Shown here: piece by piece, positions 33,784 to 45,342 of the stretch | Layout: every line of letters starts with the position of its first letter | How positions within the stretch are numbered: the first letter of the stretch is position 1 | Assembly: GCA_038363925.1 (NCBI GenBank) | Contig: JAQQWL010000003.1 | Span: 992,001 to 1,056,000 of the forward strand | DNA length: 64,000 nucleotides | Source: Apiospora phragmitis | Lineage: Eukaryota > Ascomycota > Sordariomycetes > Amphisphaeriales > Apiosporaceae | Direction of reading: 5' to 3' | Notes under the pieces: model-generated | What the model saw: only the letters and a program-made list of their open reading frames with translations | Database searches by the model: none | Told to the model about the DNA's origin: nothing | Position numbers and translations under genes: made by a program

Positions 33784-36611
33784 TCATCTTAGTGACGCCT
33801 TTAGAATGAACCTCACCGCAGAGCTCATGAGCTCCGTCTTAGTATGGTGCATTTTGGGCGATATATGGCAAAAGTGACGAGACTTCTGATAACGTCGGGG
33901 ACCCATTTTTCGCGCCACTGTTAACCAGTTCGTTTAAATTTACCCCTTTAATTTAACGTCGCCTATCTAGCTCGACCTTATTGCAATAATTATATAAGAG
34001 CTAGCCTCACTAATTTCACTATCGCTCTTTTTATTAGAAGTAATTTCAGCTTCTCTAATAATTATTTACGTATGCTATATATCTTCGATTGTAGCGAACC
34101 TCGAATTCGGGCTTAAATCCACCTTTTTTCGTTTCTTCGGCTTTGTAGCCTCTAGTTGAGCCTAGAGTGCCTTAACTTGCCTCTTTAGAATGGCCACCTA
34201 TACGTCCTTCTTATCAAATGCTTTCCGGACCTTTCGGAACAGTTACCGTTATATAACTATATTCTTTTCTAATAGGTTAATAAGCCGAACTTGCTCCTTA
34301 AATTTAACCGACTTCTTTAAGGTCGAATAAATAATATCCGAACTACGAATTATATTCCGGGGCGTATAAAAAACCTTATTAAACCCGTTAGGCTCCGTAT
34401 AAGCCGGATCGGACGTCGTATAAAAAGTATTTCCGACTAGAAGCGGGCTTAGTAATAGTTTTACTATACTTACCGGCTAAAAGCCGGCTGCCCTCCAGCC
34501 ACTTCGGATATTCTAGCCCGAAAGTACTTTTAAACGAGCCTTCTTATAGTATTAAAGGAAGTATCGCTTACCGATTACCGTTAAGTTCGAGTATTAGTTT
34601 ATATTCTCGAGTACCTTCCGGTATGCCGTTTTTAAGGGCTGAAGACGGCTAGATCGAGGGGTTATAAGACGTGGGATATATAAGGGGGTAAAAAAAGAAG
34701 ACGAATACGATGACGGAAGTATAAGTACATGAAATTAGTTATCGTATAGCTTCCGTAGCCGTCGACGATAAGTAGGCGGTACTCCGAAGGGTTTTCCGGG
34801 GCGGTATTCGGGATGAAGGCCTTCTCGAGCCATTCGACGGCTGTTTTATCCGTTATCTATCCATTTTCCGTCGCGGTGAATTGCCAGCCCCTAAAAGGAG
34901 CTAAATCAAGAGGGAACCATTACTATTGGACGGTTTTTCTCTTAAAAATAACTAATGGATCGATCGTACGCCCTAGAGCTAATATGTATTCGATAAAAGA
35001 GGTCCAAGCCTTCGAACCAGGTTGTTTTTTTAAATAGACCGGTCTTTAGTACTTCCGAGTACTAGACCATTCGATCCGATACCTTCGAGGACCTCTGCTT
35101 TATCCATATTGTAACGGTTTGTTCGAGCCGCTAGAACCAGGACCGAATTACCTCGACAGAAGCACTATTAATACGCTTTGAATTAATAGTTCGAGCCATT
35201 AGGACCTTAATAACAGGATTCCTTCGTACGAAGGCCTAGAGCCATTTCTTTCCGACTAGGTTAGGGTCCCCTTAGGCTCGAAGGATGCGCTCGGCGAATT
35301 CTCGTACTTGGGCGTGGGTTAGAGGAAGCCCTAGAGCCTGTTGAGCAATAATCCATGATGCCAAGTGCTTCTCCTGGTCAGGACTGAGCCTCTGAAGATC
35401 TACCGCACCCTCCGATCTGGATTGGTGGCCCTGAAGTCGGCTCCGGAGCGTTGACTCGGGAATACCGTATTCCCGAGCGGCCTGTTTAATCGGAGTACCA
35501 TTTGCGATACAATCTAAGGCTTCCTGGAGCTCTTTTTTAGTATACTGCTTTATAATTAGTTATCGGCATTGTATTTGAAGTTTGAAGGAAAACGATAAGA
35601 AATTGGTGGAGGAAATAGAAATAATTGAAGGGGTTGAAAAATCCGGTGGCTGGTTGACAGGGGCGCGAAAAATGGGTCCCCGACGTTACCGTTTTCTTAT
35701 GCGTAACTCCTGTTTCTGCAGCTGGGTAAAGTCCATGCATGCGAAGAGCACGTATGAAGTACCCAGCATGAGCATATTGCAATGGGAACCGCTATACGCC
35801 GAGATACTGCAGAATCCTCCGCCTCCTCCACTGTCTGTCGAGGCAGGGATCGCACCTGACATTTCAAGGATGTTCCTCTCGAAGGGTTGAAGCAGCAAAT
35901 CGATTGTATCCTGATGAATCTCTATAATCGCCTCTTGATGTAAACGTTAGTATGGAAGCGGTGTAACGCACCTTTCCCGTAGTCATAATACTGAATATCG
36001 GTTGAAACTTACCAGCGACATCAGGTAGGGTTAAGGCAGACTTCAATGAATATTCAGACTTCATGTTGCTGGCTAGCTAGCTTGCTGCTGACACGAAACG
36101 CTTCTTGTCGCCTAGTTCCCATGCAACCCACAGAAGTTCCAAATGCGACTTGAAGTCATAGTACAACCTGAATTCCTCAAGCCATTTGGGCGCCCACGGC
36201 ATCGGGATGTGGGTCATATCGTACTTGTCGGTCATGATGCTAATTTTGTAGAGCTCCTCTAAAGATATATGACATGGAGATTGTCTTAGCTCAAGATCGA
36301 ACCTTCCATGCGCAATTACAAGTAGCGTCCGCGCAACTTCAGGCAAGTCATCTGGTAGTGCAACTATCCAATCACCCTCTTTGGGCGGCTTGGACTCTGC
36401 GAAGCCACCGAACAGCATTTTCTTCCAGACCGGAGAAGCGCGGGCCATGGTCCAGGAGCAAACCCGGAAGGTGCGGGCTACATCGTGTAAGTGGTCAGAT
36501 TTGTCAGGGTCGAATCCATATCCCGTACACTTCGTAGTGCCAACTTTGAGCAGAAGGCCTCCATCTCTATCGATAATCGTAATATCGGGCTCTTGAGGTA
36601 AGAAGGGGCAT
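33784..36611 (-). pseudogene. BTB/POZ-domain gene disrupted by a Pogo-like transposon insertion
   Basis: On the minus strand exon 1 (36611-36013) carries a fungal BTB domain: DITIIDRDGGLLLKVG, then FRVCSWTMARASPVWKKMLF and the later LEELYKISIMTDKYDM. The intron is 36012-35934 (GTAAGT, branch ACTAACG, CAAG). The following exon reads AEAIIEIHQDTIDLLLQPF and continues to a C-terminal GSHCNMLMLGTSYVLFAC block usual in such proteins. At 35688 the frame is broken by a DNA transposon (33892-35686). Beyond it, at 33889-33784, the frame continues for 35 more codons to a stop. Two further lesions are present: a frame break in the C run right after the ATG at 36611, and an in-frame TAG at 36079-36077. 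BTB proteins usually mediate dimerisation or Cullin-3 adaptor functions. This copy is very probably non-functional. Confidence 0.8.
33892..35686 (-). mobile_element. Pogo-like DNA transposon with intact terminal inverted repeats, inserted in the BTB gene
   Basis: The terminal inverted repeats begin ACGTCGGGGACCCATTTTTC at 33892 and, reversed, at 35686. They match over about 37 bases with two differences and are flanked by TA at 33890-33891 and 35687-35688. Length is 1,795 bp, normal for Pogo/Fot elements. The transposase is on the minus strand. Its N-terminal pipsqueak-type helix-turn-helix is readable near 35550-35430 (KKELQEALDCIANGTPIKQA, then REYGIPESTLRSRLQG), followed by a Tc5-type HTH (LASWIIAQQALGLPLTHAQV). 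The rest is AT-rich with stops. The ends have escaped RIP while the middle has not, so insertion is probably younger than most neighbouring repeats. Confidence 0.9.
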
Positions 36612-36643
36612 GGAATTGGTGCAAGTGGTGTGATGGTTGCGAT

Positions 36644-36653
36644 CTTATATAAG
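36644..36653 (-). promoter_or_regulatory. TATA element of the former BTB gene
   Basis: The self-complementary CTTATATAAG lies 33-42 bases upstream (minus strand) of the ATG at 36611. The following leader is CA-rich (ACCATCACACCACTTGCACC). This placement supports 36611 as the original start, although the frame is broken right after it. Confidence 0.4.
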
Positions 36654-37606
36654 CGTGAGAAGTTTGACTGATAATGGGGTATTGCGCAGTCAAGAAGTTG
36701 ATTTCCATGAAGCCTTCAAGAGGTTTTTAAATAGGGCGTCCATGCTATGGTCTTTCTGCCTGGATTGATATGTTTCAGTCACCTAAATTAGGAGAATCTT
36801 GTCTCAAATTGAGGTATGCATTAGCCACCTAGGCAGACATTGGTTGCCGAAACCAAATACTGCTCTTGCCATCAGCTTTCCTTCGAAACCTAAAGACAAA
36901 GGCAAATATCCATATTGGAGATCGAACACTCTAGACGGATTAATTTAATCGTTATGTTTCGCAATCAGATGATTCCATAACAGTCCGGCACGACGACGAC
37001 AGGATGAGAAAAGAGTACCCACAACCCATCTTTAGGAGCGGTCCTCAGGAGCATGGCTTTTTCCCTCCATCCTTTTCTCGTGTCCGCCTTCCATCCCACG
37101 CACGCATGCACGTGACGAAAGGCAGAAAGAATGCCGTGCAGCCGCCGGATGGCCAAACGATCTTGGGCGTGGGGCGCGCTTGCTCCAAACTGGAGGATCT
37201 GCAGGTACTGGGATTCGATACGAGTATGCCTCCGGACACGAGAGGTTTCCAATTACAACTTTGGGCGTTTTCCGGGCGCGGTAAAAGCGCTGTACTATAT
37301 ACCGCCGGACTAAGGCTACGATAAGACGGGGAAACTTCCGCATTAAGACGGCGCACCCGAGATACTACCCCGTGATACGAGCTATCTCCCCTCTTGGCGC
37401 CAGCAGCAGCTGAAAGGCCACCGATTCCAGTCCTCCGACCTCGGCTTCGTCACCCACTACGCAGCCATCGTTCAGGACAGAGTATGACAATAAGAACGGC
37501 TGCCGCGCCCCCTCGGTGCAAGGCCATAGACTTGCGAATGACCGGGTACACTGGTCCACCACTATCACCGGTACTCTGAGTCGTTCTTTCCAGACCTGCC
37601 GACAAG
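36654..37606. other. Intergenic stretch between the BTB relic and the subtilase
   Basis: No ORF on either strand shows a recognisable domain. It should contain the divergent promoters of the two flanking genes. A TATATA at about 37296-37301 is a possible, distant TATA element for the subtilase gene. Confidence 0.4.
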
Positions 37607-40490
37607 ATGCGCGCGGCATTTTTCCTGGCGCTGCTCGCCACAGCGAGCAATGCATCGGCCCAGCAACCCTGGCGCCGCGAAGTCCATAACGAGACGTCGT
37701 CGGAACCGGTCGACTCCGCGCCCAAGCGCTACATCGTCGAGCTGAAGTCGCTGGACCGCTGCGCCCGCATCCGGGCGAAGGTGGATAGCACGCGCGGCCT
37801 CCGCGTCGCCAAGTCGTTCGACCACCGCCTCTTCCCGGCCCTCAGCGTCGAGTGCGAGGGCGGCTGCAACGCCGACTCCCTCGCCCGGGCCATCAACGAC
37901 GGCGACGGCGAGGACGATGATGCGCCCGTCGCGACCGTCTACAAGTCGACCACGATGCGGCTCCGGCTCCCCGCGGAGGGCGAGTCGTACGCCGACGATG
38001 CGAAGGCTGCTAGCTACTCGTTCCATGGCCTGACGGGTGTCGTGCAGCTGCATCGGGACGGCGTTATCGGCGAGGGCGCTACCGTGGCCATTGTCGACAG
38101 CGGCGTTTACTGGCAGCACCCTGCATTGGGCGGCGGCCTGGGTCCTGGATTCCTGGTGGCTACGATCTCGTTGGAGACGGCCAATGGCCTTCCACAGATC
38201 CCGAGCCAGATGACGACCCGAATGATCAGTTTGGCCATGGCACCCACGTTGCCGGCATCGTTGCCGGAAAGAGCGAGCAGTACGTACTACCACCCTTGGT
38301 CCCCCTCTCTTTCTATGACCTGTCTAGCGGTCAGCTAATTAAACTGGCCAGGTTCGTCGGTGTCGCCCCAGGGGCAAAGATTCTCGCGTATAAGGTCATC
38401 GGCAATCGGGGTGAATCCAACGAGGAAATGGTGATTGAGGCCTTCCTGAAGGCTTTCGACTCGGGCGCCGACATTATCACCGCCAGCCTCGGCGAGAAGT
38501 CGGGTTTCACCGCGAACGCGTTGGCGTCGCTTGCGTCGCGCATGGTCGATCAAGGAGTCGTCATTACCATCGCCGCCGGAAATGACGGAGAGAACGGCCC
38601 GTTTCTCATCTCCAACGGTGCGGCGGGAGAGCACGTCCTGACGGTGGCCGCCTCGGACGCGGAGAAGTACCCTGCTTTTAGTTTCCATGCTGAGTTCAGC
38701 ATCGGCGCCAACTCCAGCACGACCGAGATCGCCTACTCTCCCGCGCCTATCCCCAATCAGGCCGGCACGTGGCCTGACAACATCTTCGGACGGCCCATCG
38801 TCCCCGTCACCCTTAACAGCTCCGTGCCCGATGACGACTGCTCCCCGCTGCCGGCCACCACGGCCAACATGACCAACACCATTGTGTTGGTCAGGTCCGG
38901 CGGCTGTGCCTTGTGGCAGAAGCGGCAGAACCTTCAGCCTTTCGACCCGGAGTACATCCTCTTCTACCAGGATGACAAGCCATGGACAGCCCCTCCGTCG
39001 AACAAGGACGGGATGAAAGCTGGTATCATCGAGGCGCGGGCCGGCGAGGCCATCGTCAAGGCCATCATGGACGGCGGCAACGTGACTGCGACTTTCGACA
39101 TCGACCCTGCGCACTACGTGGGTATCTATAACGCGGGTGCTGGGCGGCCTGCCGACTGGACAACCTGGGGCGCCAACTACGACATGTCCTTGAAGCCGGA
39201 CATCGCGGCCCCCGGAAACAAGATCCTGAGCAGCTACCTAGACGGCAAGTACAAGGTGCTCAGCGGCACGAGCATGGCGACCCCGTATGTCGCCGGCGTT
39301 GCCGCCCTCTGGATCGGCCAGCACGGCGGCCGCGCGGCGCACAAGGACGACCCCGCGTGGGCGAAGCGTCTTATGGCCCGCATCATGTCGACGGCGCACT
39401 CCGTCCCCTGGGTAAGCGGCCTGACCTTCGAATCGAACCCAGACTTCTGGGCACCCCCCATCCAGATCGGGGCCGGGTTCATCGACGCGCGCCTCGTCTT
39501 CGAGGCCACCACGGAACTGAGCTTCGACGGCCGCAAGTTCGAGTTGAACGATACCGCGCACTTCCGGGGCACCCACTCGGTCGAGCTGACGAACACGGGC
39601 GGGGTGCCCGTCACGTATGAGTTCGCCGTCGAGCCCGCGGCCGGCTTTGAGTCCTGGATGCCGCTGCCCGCTGGCAGCGAGCTGAGCTACCCTTGCCGAA
39701 TTTCAAGTACTACTCCGACATGACGCCCATCAAGCTGGAACCGGCGGCAACGATGCCAGCGCCGATCACGGTGCAGCCGGACGACACCGCGACGGCCGAG
39801 TTCACGTTCACGCCGCCCGCGGGTATGAACGCGGGCAAGATCCCCGTCTACAGCGGCAAGATCCTGGTCAAGTCAAGCGGCGGCGGTGAAGTCCAGGACA
39901 CCTTCGGCATCCCCTACTTCGGCGTCGGCGCGGACCTCAAGGCGACGATCCCCGGCGCCTTCGATTATGGTTCTCAGTTCCCCATCATGTTCTCCGCGAC
40001 GAACCACACGCGCATCGCGGACAAGACCAGCTTCACCTTCAACCTGACGTGGCTGTCGCAGGACTTCCCGACCCTCTACACGAAGCTCGTGTTCGGCACG
40101 CGCGAGCTGCGCTGGGACGTTTACCACGCGTCCCCCGACGCCACCGACGACGAGCCGGCGGGCTCCGGGGGCGGCTGGGTGTACCCGCCCGTCGTGGGCG
40201 AGCGGGGCTACGTCGGCGCGGCTACGGCTTGGACGCACAGCGCGCAGGCGTCGTGGTTCGACCCGGAGAATAATGATGTCAGTGATGTGTTTGCTTTTCC
40301 GCGCTACAACCAGCCGCGTGGCACCGCGGGAATCTACATGTGGCTCGGCCGGCTCGCCAACGGCTCCGATATCGCGCCCGGCGAGTACCGGTTCCGTGTC
40401 GCCGCGCTGCGGGCCTTTGGGGATCCGCGCATCTCCGGGGACTGGGATGTGTGGAAGTTGCCGCAGGTGACTGTGTTGCCTCTGGAGTAA
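37607..40490 (+). CDS. Secreted S8 subtilisin-like serine protease with PA-type insert, two frame breaks
   Basis: The model is exon 37607-38279, intron 38280-38351 (GTACGT to CCAG) and exon 38352-40490. A signal peptide (residues 1-19) and an inhibitor-like propeptide (RYIVELKSL onward) precede the catalytic domain. All three catalytic blocks are present: Asp in VAIVDSGV (residue 164), His in FGHGTHVAG (about 38229-38255) and Ser in SGTSMATPYVAG (codon 39271-39273). A protease-associated-type insert (about 38790-39110, with VRSGGCALWQK) and a C-terminal Fn3-like region match the large minor-extracellular-protease/Vpr-like subtilases of about 900 residues. Two single-base frame breaks are apparent, near 38150-38165 (between GLGPGF and GYDLVGDG) and near 39690-39695 (between SELSYP and NFKYYSDM). 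The gene is either a recent pseudogene or contains assembly indels. It lies 236 bp from the edge of the nested transposon block. Confidence 0.85.
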
Positions 40491-41738
40491 TCATGGTTTG
40501 GTCTATACATAGTTACATGCTTATCTTTAACGCATACTTGTACACATTTTCTGGTTAACTAATAACTAATACACTAGTATGAAAGGAACTGCAGGTCGAG
40601 TATGAGGGATGTGATAGCTGTCCGAGGAAGCTAGTATTGAAAAGGGAGAAAACAGGCGGTGCAGCACCCAACAGGGTGTGTAGTTCTTACTCGGTAATGA
40701 AAGCAAGGGGGCCGGAATCCTTGTTAAGCACCCTAACCACTTAGCCGTCCTACCACATAAGCAGCCACTTAAATTAATTACCGATAAGCGAAGCCCCTTA
40801 ACCCTTTTTTTTTTATATAAATTAGTATTTAACCCCTTTATTAGTAATTAAAAAATATTATTAAAATCGTTACTTCTCGTACTTTCTAGCTATGCTTATT
40901 TTAACCCTTAAATCCGTTATTTAACGTGCTATTTTAGCCGTATAAGCTAACGAGTCGGAACGTGCAGCCTTTAAAAGATTTAAGGTACCCCGAGCCACCT
41001 TATAGGACAGAATTAGGGGCAGACCGACCCGGACCGAGTCTAAAGAGTCCGCCAGGACCCTCTCTTCCGCCCAGGAGGAATATCTTAAAACCTGGGCTAT
41101 CTAATAGGCGCAGCTAGGCCTTGCCCCTAAGTATAACGTGTTCCGGCTATTCGTCGCCCGGCTATTTAAAATAGACCAGCGCGCCCTGCCCTTTGGAATC
41201 TATTAGGTAAAGAGATTTATCGCCCGTTACTTTAAGTTAAAAACTATACTAGTTATAACGATAAACTTCCGACGCGTTAATTATATATTCGAAGAGAATA
41301 TATAATTTTTTTTTTTAAAATAGAATTTTATTAAAAATATTCTTATTTAATTTATTTATAATATAAATAAAATTAATAATATTATAAGCTTAAATAATAA
41401 TTATTATATAATTAATACGGTTAAATTAATTAAGATTTTAACTTAAAATACAGCTTATCGTTAAGAAATAACCGTTATAAAGTTAATAAATATAAATAAT
41501 ATTATTTTACTTTTTTAATTATTTATTTATTTATTTAAAGAATAAATTAATAACGAGCTAGTAATAATATAATTACGGAATATTTATTTAATATAAATAA
41601 AACCGAAAAACCCGGAGTAATAATAATTTTTTTTAAACGGTTACGATAATTATATATAAAATTATTTTATAACGAAATATATAATTAATAAAATTTAATT
41701 ATTATATTTATTAATATATATTTTTTATATATTATAAC

Positions 41739-41945
41739 TATTGAATAGGCTCTCGTACGTACGGTAGTTCCGGTTTTAATCGAGGTTTAATTATTCTTAT
41801 TCTATTATTTATATCTATTTATAATGCTAGTTACGAGGGGTATCGTATACCCCTTTTAATAAAATAAGAAAGGGGTTTATACGAATAGGTACGTAATACT
41901 TTTTTTAAAATAATATAGAAAACTTTAATTCTTGCTATTTTAATA
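41739..41945 (-). repeat. 3' LTR of Copia A
   Basis: 207 bp, ending in the TG/CA-type terminal inverted repeat of this family (TGTT...AACA, RIP-altered to TATT...AATA). Members of the same LTR family are found at 45136, 51913, 56537, 60149 and 61443 and in the 14247-20455 cluster. Confidence 0.85.
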
Positions 41946-44900
41946 TTAGCAGTTTTTATTTTAATAATAGATTTAGGTAGCTCTTTTTTTAAAAACGAGT
42001 CTTCTTTTCGTAAAGGTCTCGGTACGGATAGGTTGTATTAATCCGGTATTCGGTGCTTATTTAAACCGTATAAGTAATACTATACCTTCTTAACGTTAAC
42101 TTAATTAAGTAGCAGGTGTTTTAATAATAATAATAATAAGGAAAATTATTATATATTAACGTATATTACTTCCCCGTTATTAATTAAAAGTAATAATAAT
42201 AATAAAAGTAGTAATAATAGTAAGGGCGTTATTATATATCGCGATACGTTATACCCCGTTAAGAAAGAAGATATCTCTCTTTTTCTCTTTTTTTTACTCG
42301 CCGTGAAAGTCTAGTCTTTCGACGTACGCTTTTACGCGTACGGTTAACTTATTAATTAATATTAATTATTCGAGGGCTTTATTTAGAGATTTTTTAGTAA
42401 AGGCGTTTACGGGGTTATTTCGGCCGTCGACCTAGTAAATCTCCGAGATCTCCTTTTTTCGTATAATTTTTAAAGCGATATAATATTGATTATTATTTTT
42501 TTTTCGTTTATTATTCCTAGTTTAATTAAATATTTATAAAGTGATCTCGAGTTTATATAAAAGATTATTAATACTTTTTAAAATTTGAAGCTTTATACGA
42601 TTCTTTTTAATGTAATATTAAATACGATACCGTTATTAATATTAGAAATTATACCGTATAGTTTATTAATTAATACGTTTTAAATAATTATTTTATATTT
42701 CGTCGAGCTTTAATAAATAATATTATTTTAAATTTTAAATTAATTTTTTATATAGTTAAGCTTTTAGATTAAAATAATTAAGTATTTAAATTAGGACGTT
42801 AAATTTTTATTATTCGCGAAAAAACCGTTAATAAAGATATATATTTTTATATAATAAAGATTAAGCGGGATATATTTTAAACCGCGTATTTAATTCTAGA
42901 TTTATTAATTAATTTATATATTTAGGTTTTCGATATCCTTATTTTTTAAGGTTTATACTTAAACGGCGGTAAATAAGTTATACGCTGCTTTTAATTAATA
43001 AATAAATATAAGATATATCTCTCTCGTATGTTAAAAAATATATTATTAGCTTTTATTAATAGTTTTCGGGTTAATAAGTTTTAATTAATTAATTTATCCT
43101 TTTTATTTAAAAAGGATATTATATAATTTTAATCGAATTTTACCTCTATTAAACTCGATCGGCGTGTTTTTAATCAAGATACTTTTTAGCTTTATACGGA
43201 ATTGTTCTTTTATTAACTTTTCTTCCTTTTTTTTTAAAAAAAGGGCTATAATAAAGCTAAACGTATCGTCGGTTTATATTATTATAATATTAAAAATATT
43301 TAATCCCTTCGTAATAAATAATAAATAAGCGTTATATATTAATACGGTTATTTTTAAATTTTATATATAATAATTATAATACGTTTTAAATTAATAAAAT
43401 CTTAATTCTATTAATCTGTATAGGGGTAATACGATTTAAAATAACGTTTTTTGAGGTATTAAATCTTTAACTTTATTAATAAATATACGTAAATTAATCG
43501 GTTTAATTTATTATATAATTAAGTATATATTTATATAATATTACGTAGCTTGTTTTATATATTAAAATCTCGGATTAAGGTTAGTCCGAGGGTTAAAAGA
43601 AGTCTTTAGCTTATCCGTTAGATTATTAGTAATTAGGTTAAAATAGCTTCCTTTTCTATATTTCCGTAGCTTTATATTACGAGCCTGGATTTTTCGTACG
43701 GCTTCGTAGTTTTACCTTTAATCTCTTATACGAGCCGTATTTTAAAAGAATTTTAGCCGGTATACTTATTCGGATTAAATTGAATAAATTCGAAAACCTT
43801 TCGTGCGGCGAGATTATTAATCTCTTCTATATTAGACTCTTAAAATAGGTATTTAAACGAAGTAATAACCCCGTTTTATTAAAGCTTGACTATTAGCTCG
43901 TGATTTTTTTATTCTTTTTAAGTAAGGAATATAGCTGCTCGAACGTTCCGGAGTAGGTATTTTTTAAGTCCTTTTCGGCCGCGTTGTACGGGAGTTATTA
44001 TAATTTCCTCGGCTATTGGTTCGGTATTTAGGGTATTTGCCGGTTATTCCGGATCTATTTATAATTCGGGTTAGTCGTGTAGTTCTCCGGCTTTCTCTTA
44101 GTAGTACGGTTTAATTTAGGTTATTCGAAAGGCTTTTAAGCTGTTTAGGGTATTTATTCGGATCGTATAGTTTTTGATAGTTATTATTTTATATAGTTCG
44201 GTTTATCTTTTTTTTTCCCGCTAAATTAAGATTTTATTTCGGAGCGGGAGTATTAAGATATTTTGGATAGCTGGTTTATTCCGGGTATTTAGAGCTCGGT
44301 AAATATCGATATTTATATATATTTTTTAAAGTATTTTTATTATTTTTTATATAATTTCTTTTCGTAATTAGATTTTTAGTAACGGTAGTAAGTTCTCGTC
44401 GATACGAGGGTATATTTTAAATACGAGTAGGGTAGGTATTAAGCCGTTAGGGTTAGCCGTATTATTTAAAGTTTTAATTATTATTTAAAATATTATTTCG
44501 GTATTTATATAATAACCGAGATTTTTTTATAAAATATTAAAGGCTTTATATAATAGAACGTGTGCTCGTTTAAGCTTATTTATTATTTAATAAGTTTTAA
44601 TAAGTATTTATTTATAAGTAATTCTTATTATTTGTATATAATTATGAAACTATTTTTAAAAATATATACCCGGATTATGCGAAATATAATTAAAAAGTTT
44701 TTAATATATATATATCTAGTATTTATAAAAGGTATTTTAAGTATTTTATACGCTAAGCGAATATAAGAATATAGCCGTTTAAAAGGATGTATTCGAATCG
44801 ATTATATAAAGTATGTTCTATTTATTAATATAAACGATATTTATAATAATTTTATAATTAAAGTCGTATTTATTTTATAGCGAGAATTTAAATCTTTATA

Positions 44901-45135
44901 ATGCCGGATTGTACGCTTAATATTAAGAGCAAAACTTTTAAATCTCGTTAAGAATAGTAAGGTCGATATTATCGTAGTTAGGGTTTTTTAAAAAAGTATA
45001 AAGCTTTTTTATATAAGGGTGTTTAAAACGTTAATAAAGGTATCGAAGTTATTTTTTAATAAAATATAACGTTATTTTTATACGGCTAGTATTAAAGAAC
45101 GGGTGTCCCTATTTTTTAATTATAAAAAATATTTT

Positions 45136-45342
45136 TATTAGAATAGCTAGAACTGAAGCTATCTATATTACTTTAAAAAGGGTGTTACGTACCTATGCGT
45201 ATAAACCCCTTTCTTATTTTATTAAGAGGGGTATACGATACCCCTCGTAGCTCGTACTAAAAATAAATATGAATAATAAAATAAAAACGATTAAACCTCG
45301 ATTAAAACCGGAATTACTATATATACGAGAGCTTATTTAATA
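45136..45342 (+). repeat. 5' LTR of Copia B
   Basis: 207 bp in plus orientation, same family as the solo LTR at 61443. It starts TATTAGAATAGC where the unmutated start would be TGTTAGAACAGC. Confidence 0.85.

Noticed and set aside
37565..38293. Long open frame antisense to the subtilase gene
   Set aside because: It is a shadow of a GC-rich coding region; the sense strand carries the catalytic motifs.
40730..40756. tRNA-like sequence (GGACGGCTAAGTGGTTAGGG on the minus strand, resembling an A box), with a second copy at 57519-57544
   Set aside because: There is no B box or cloverleaf downstream, and the two copies are inverted, TA-flanked termini of one Pogo-like transposon. They are terminal inverted repeats, not a tRNA.
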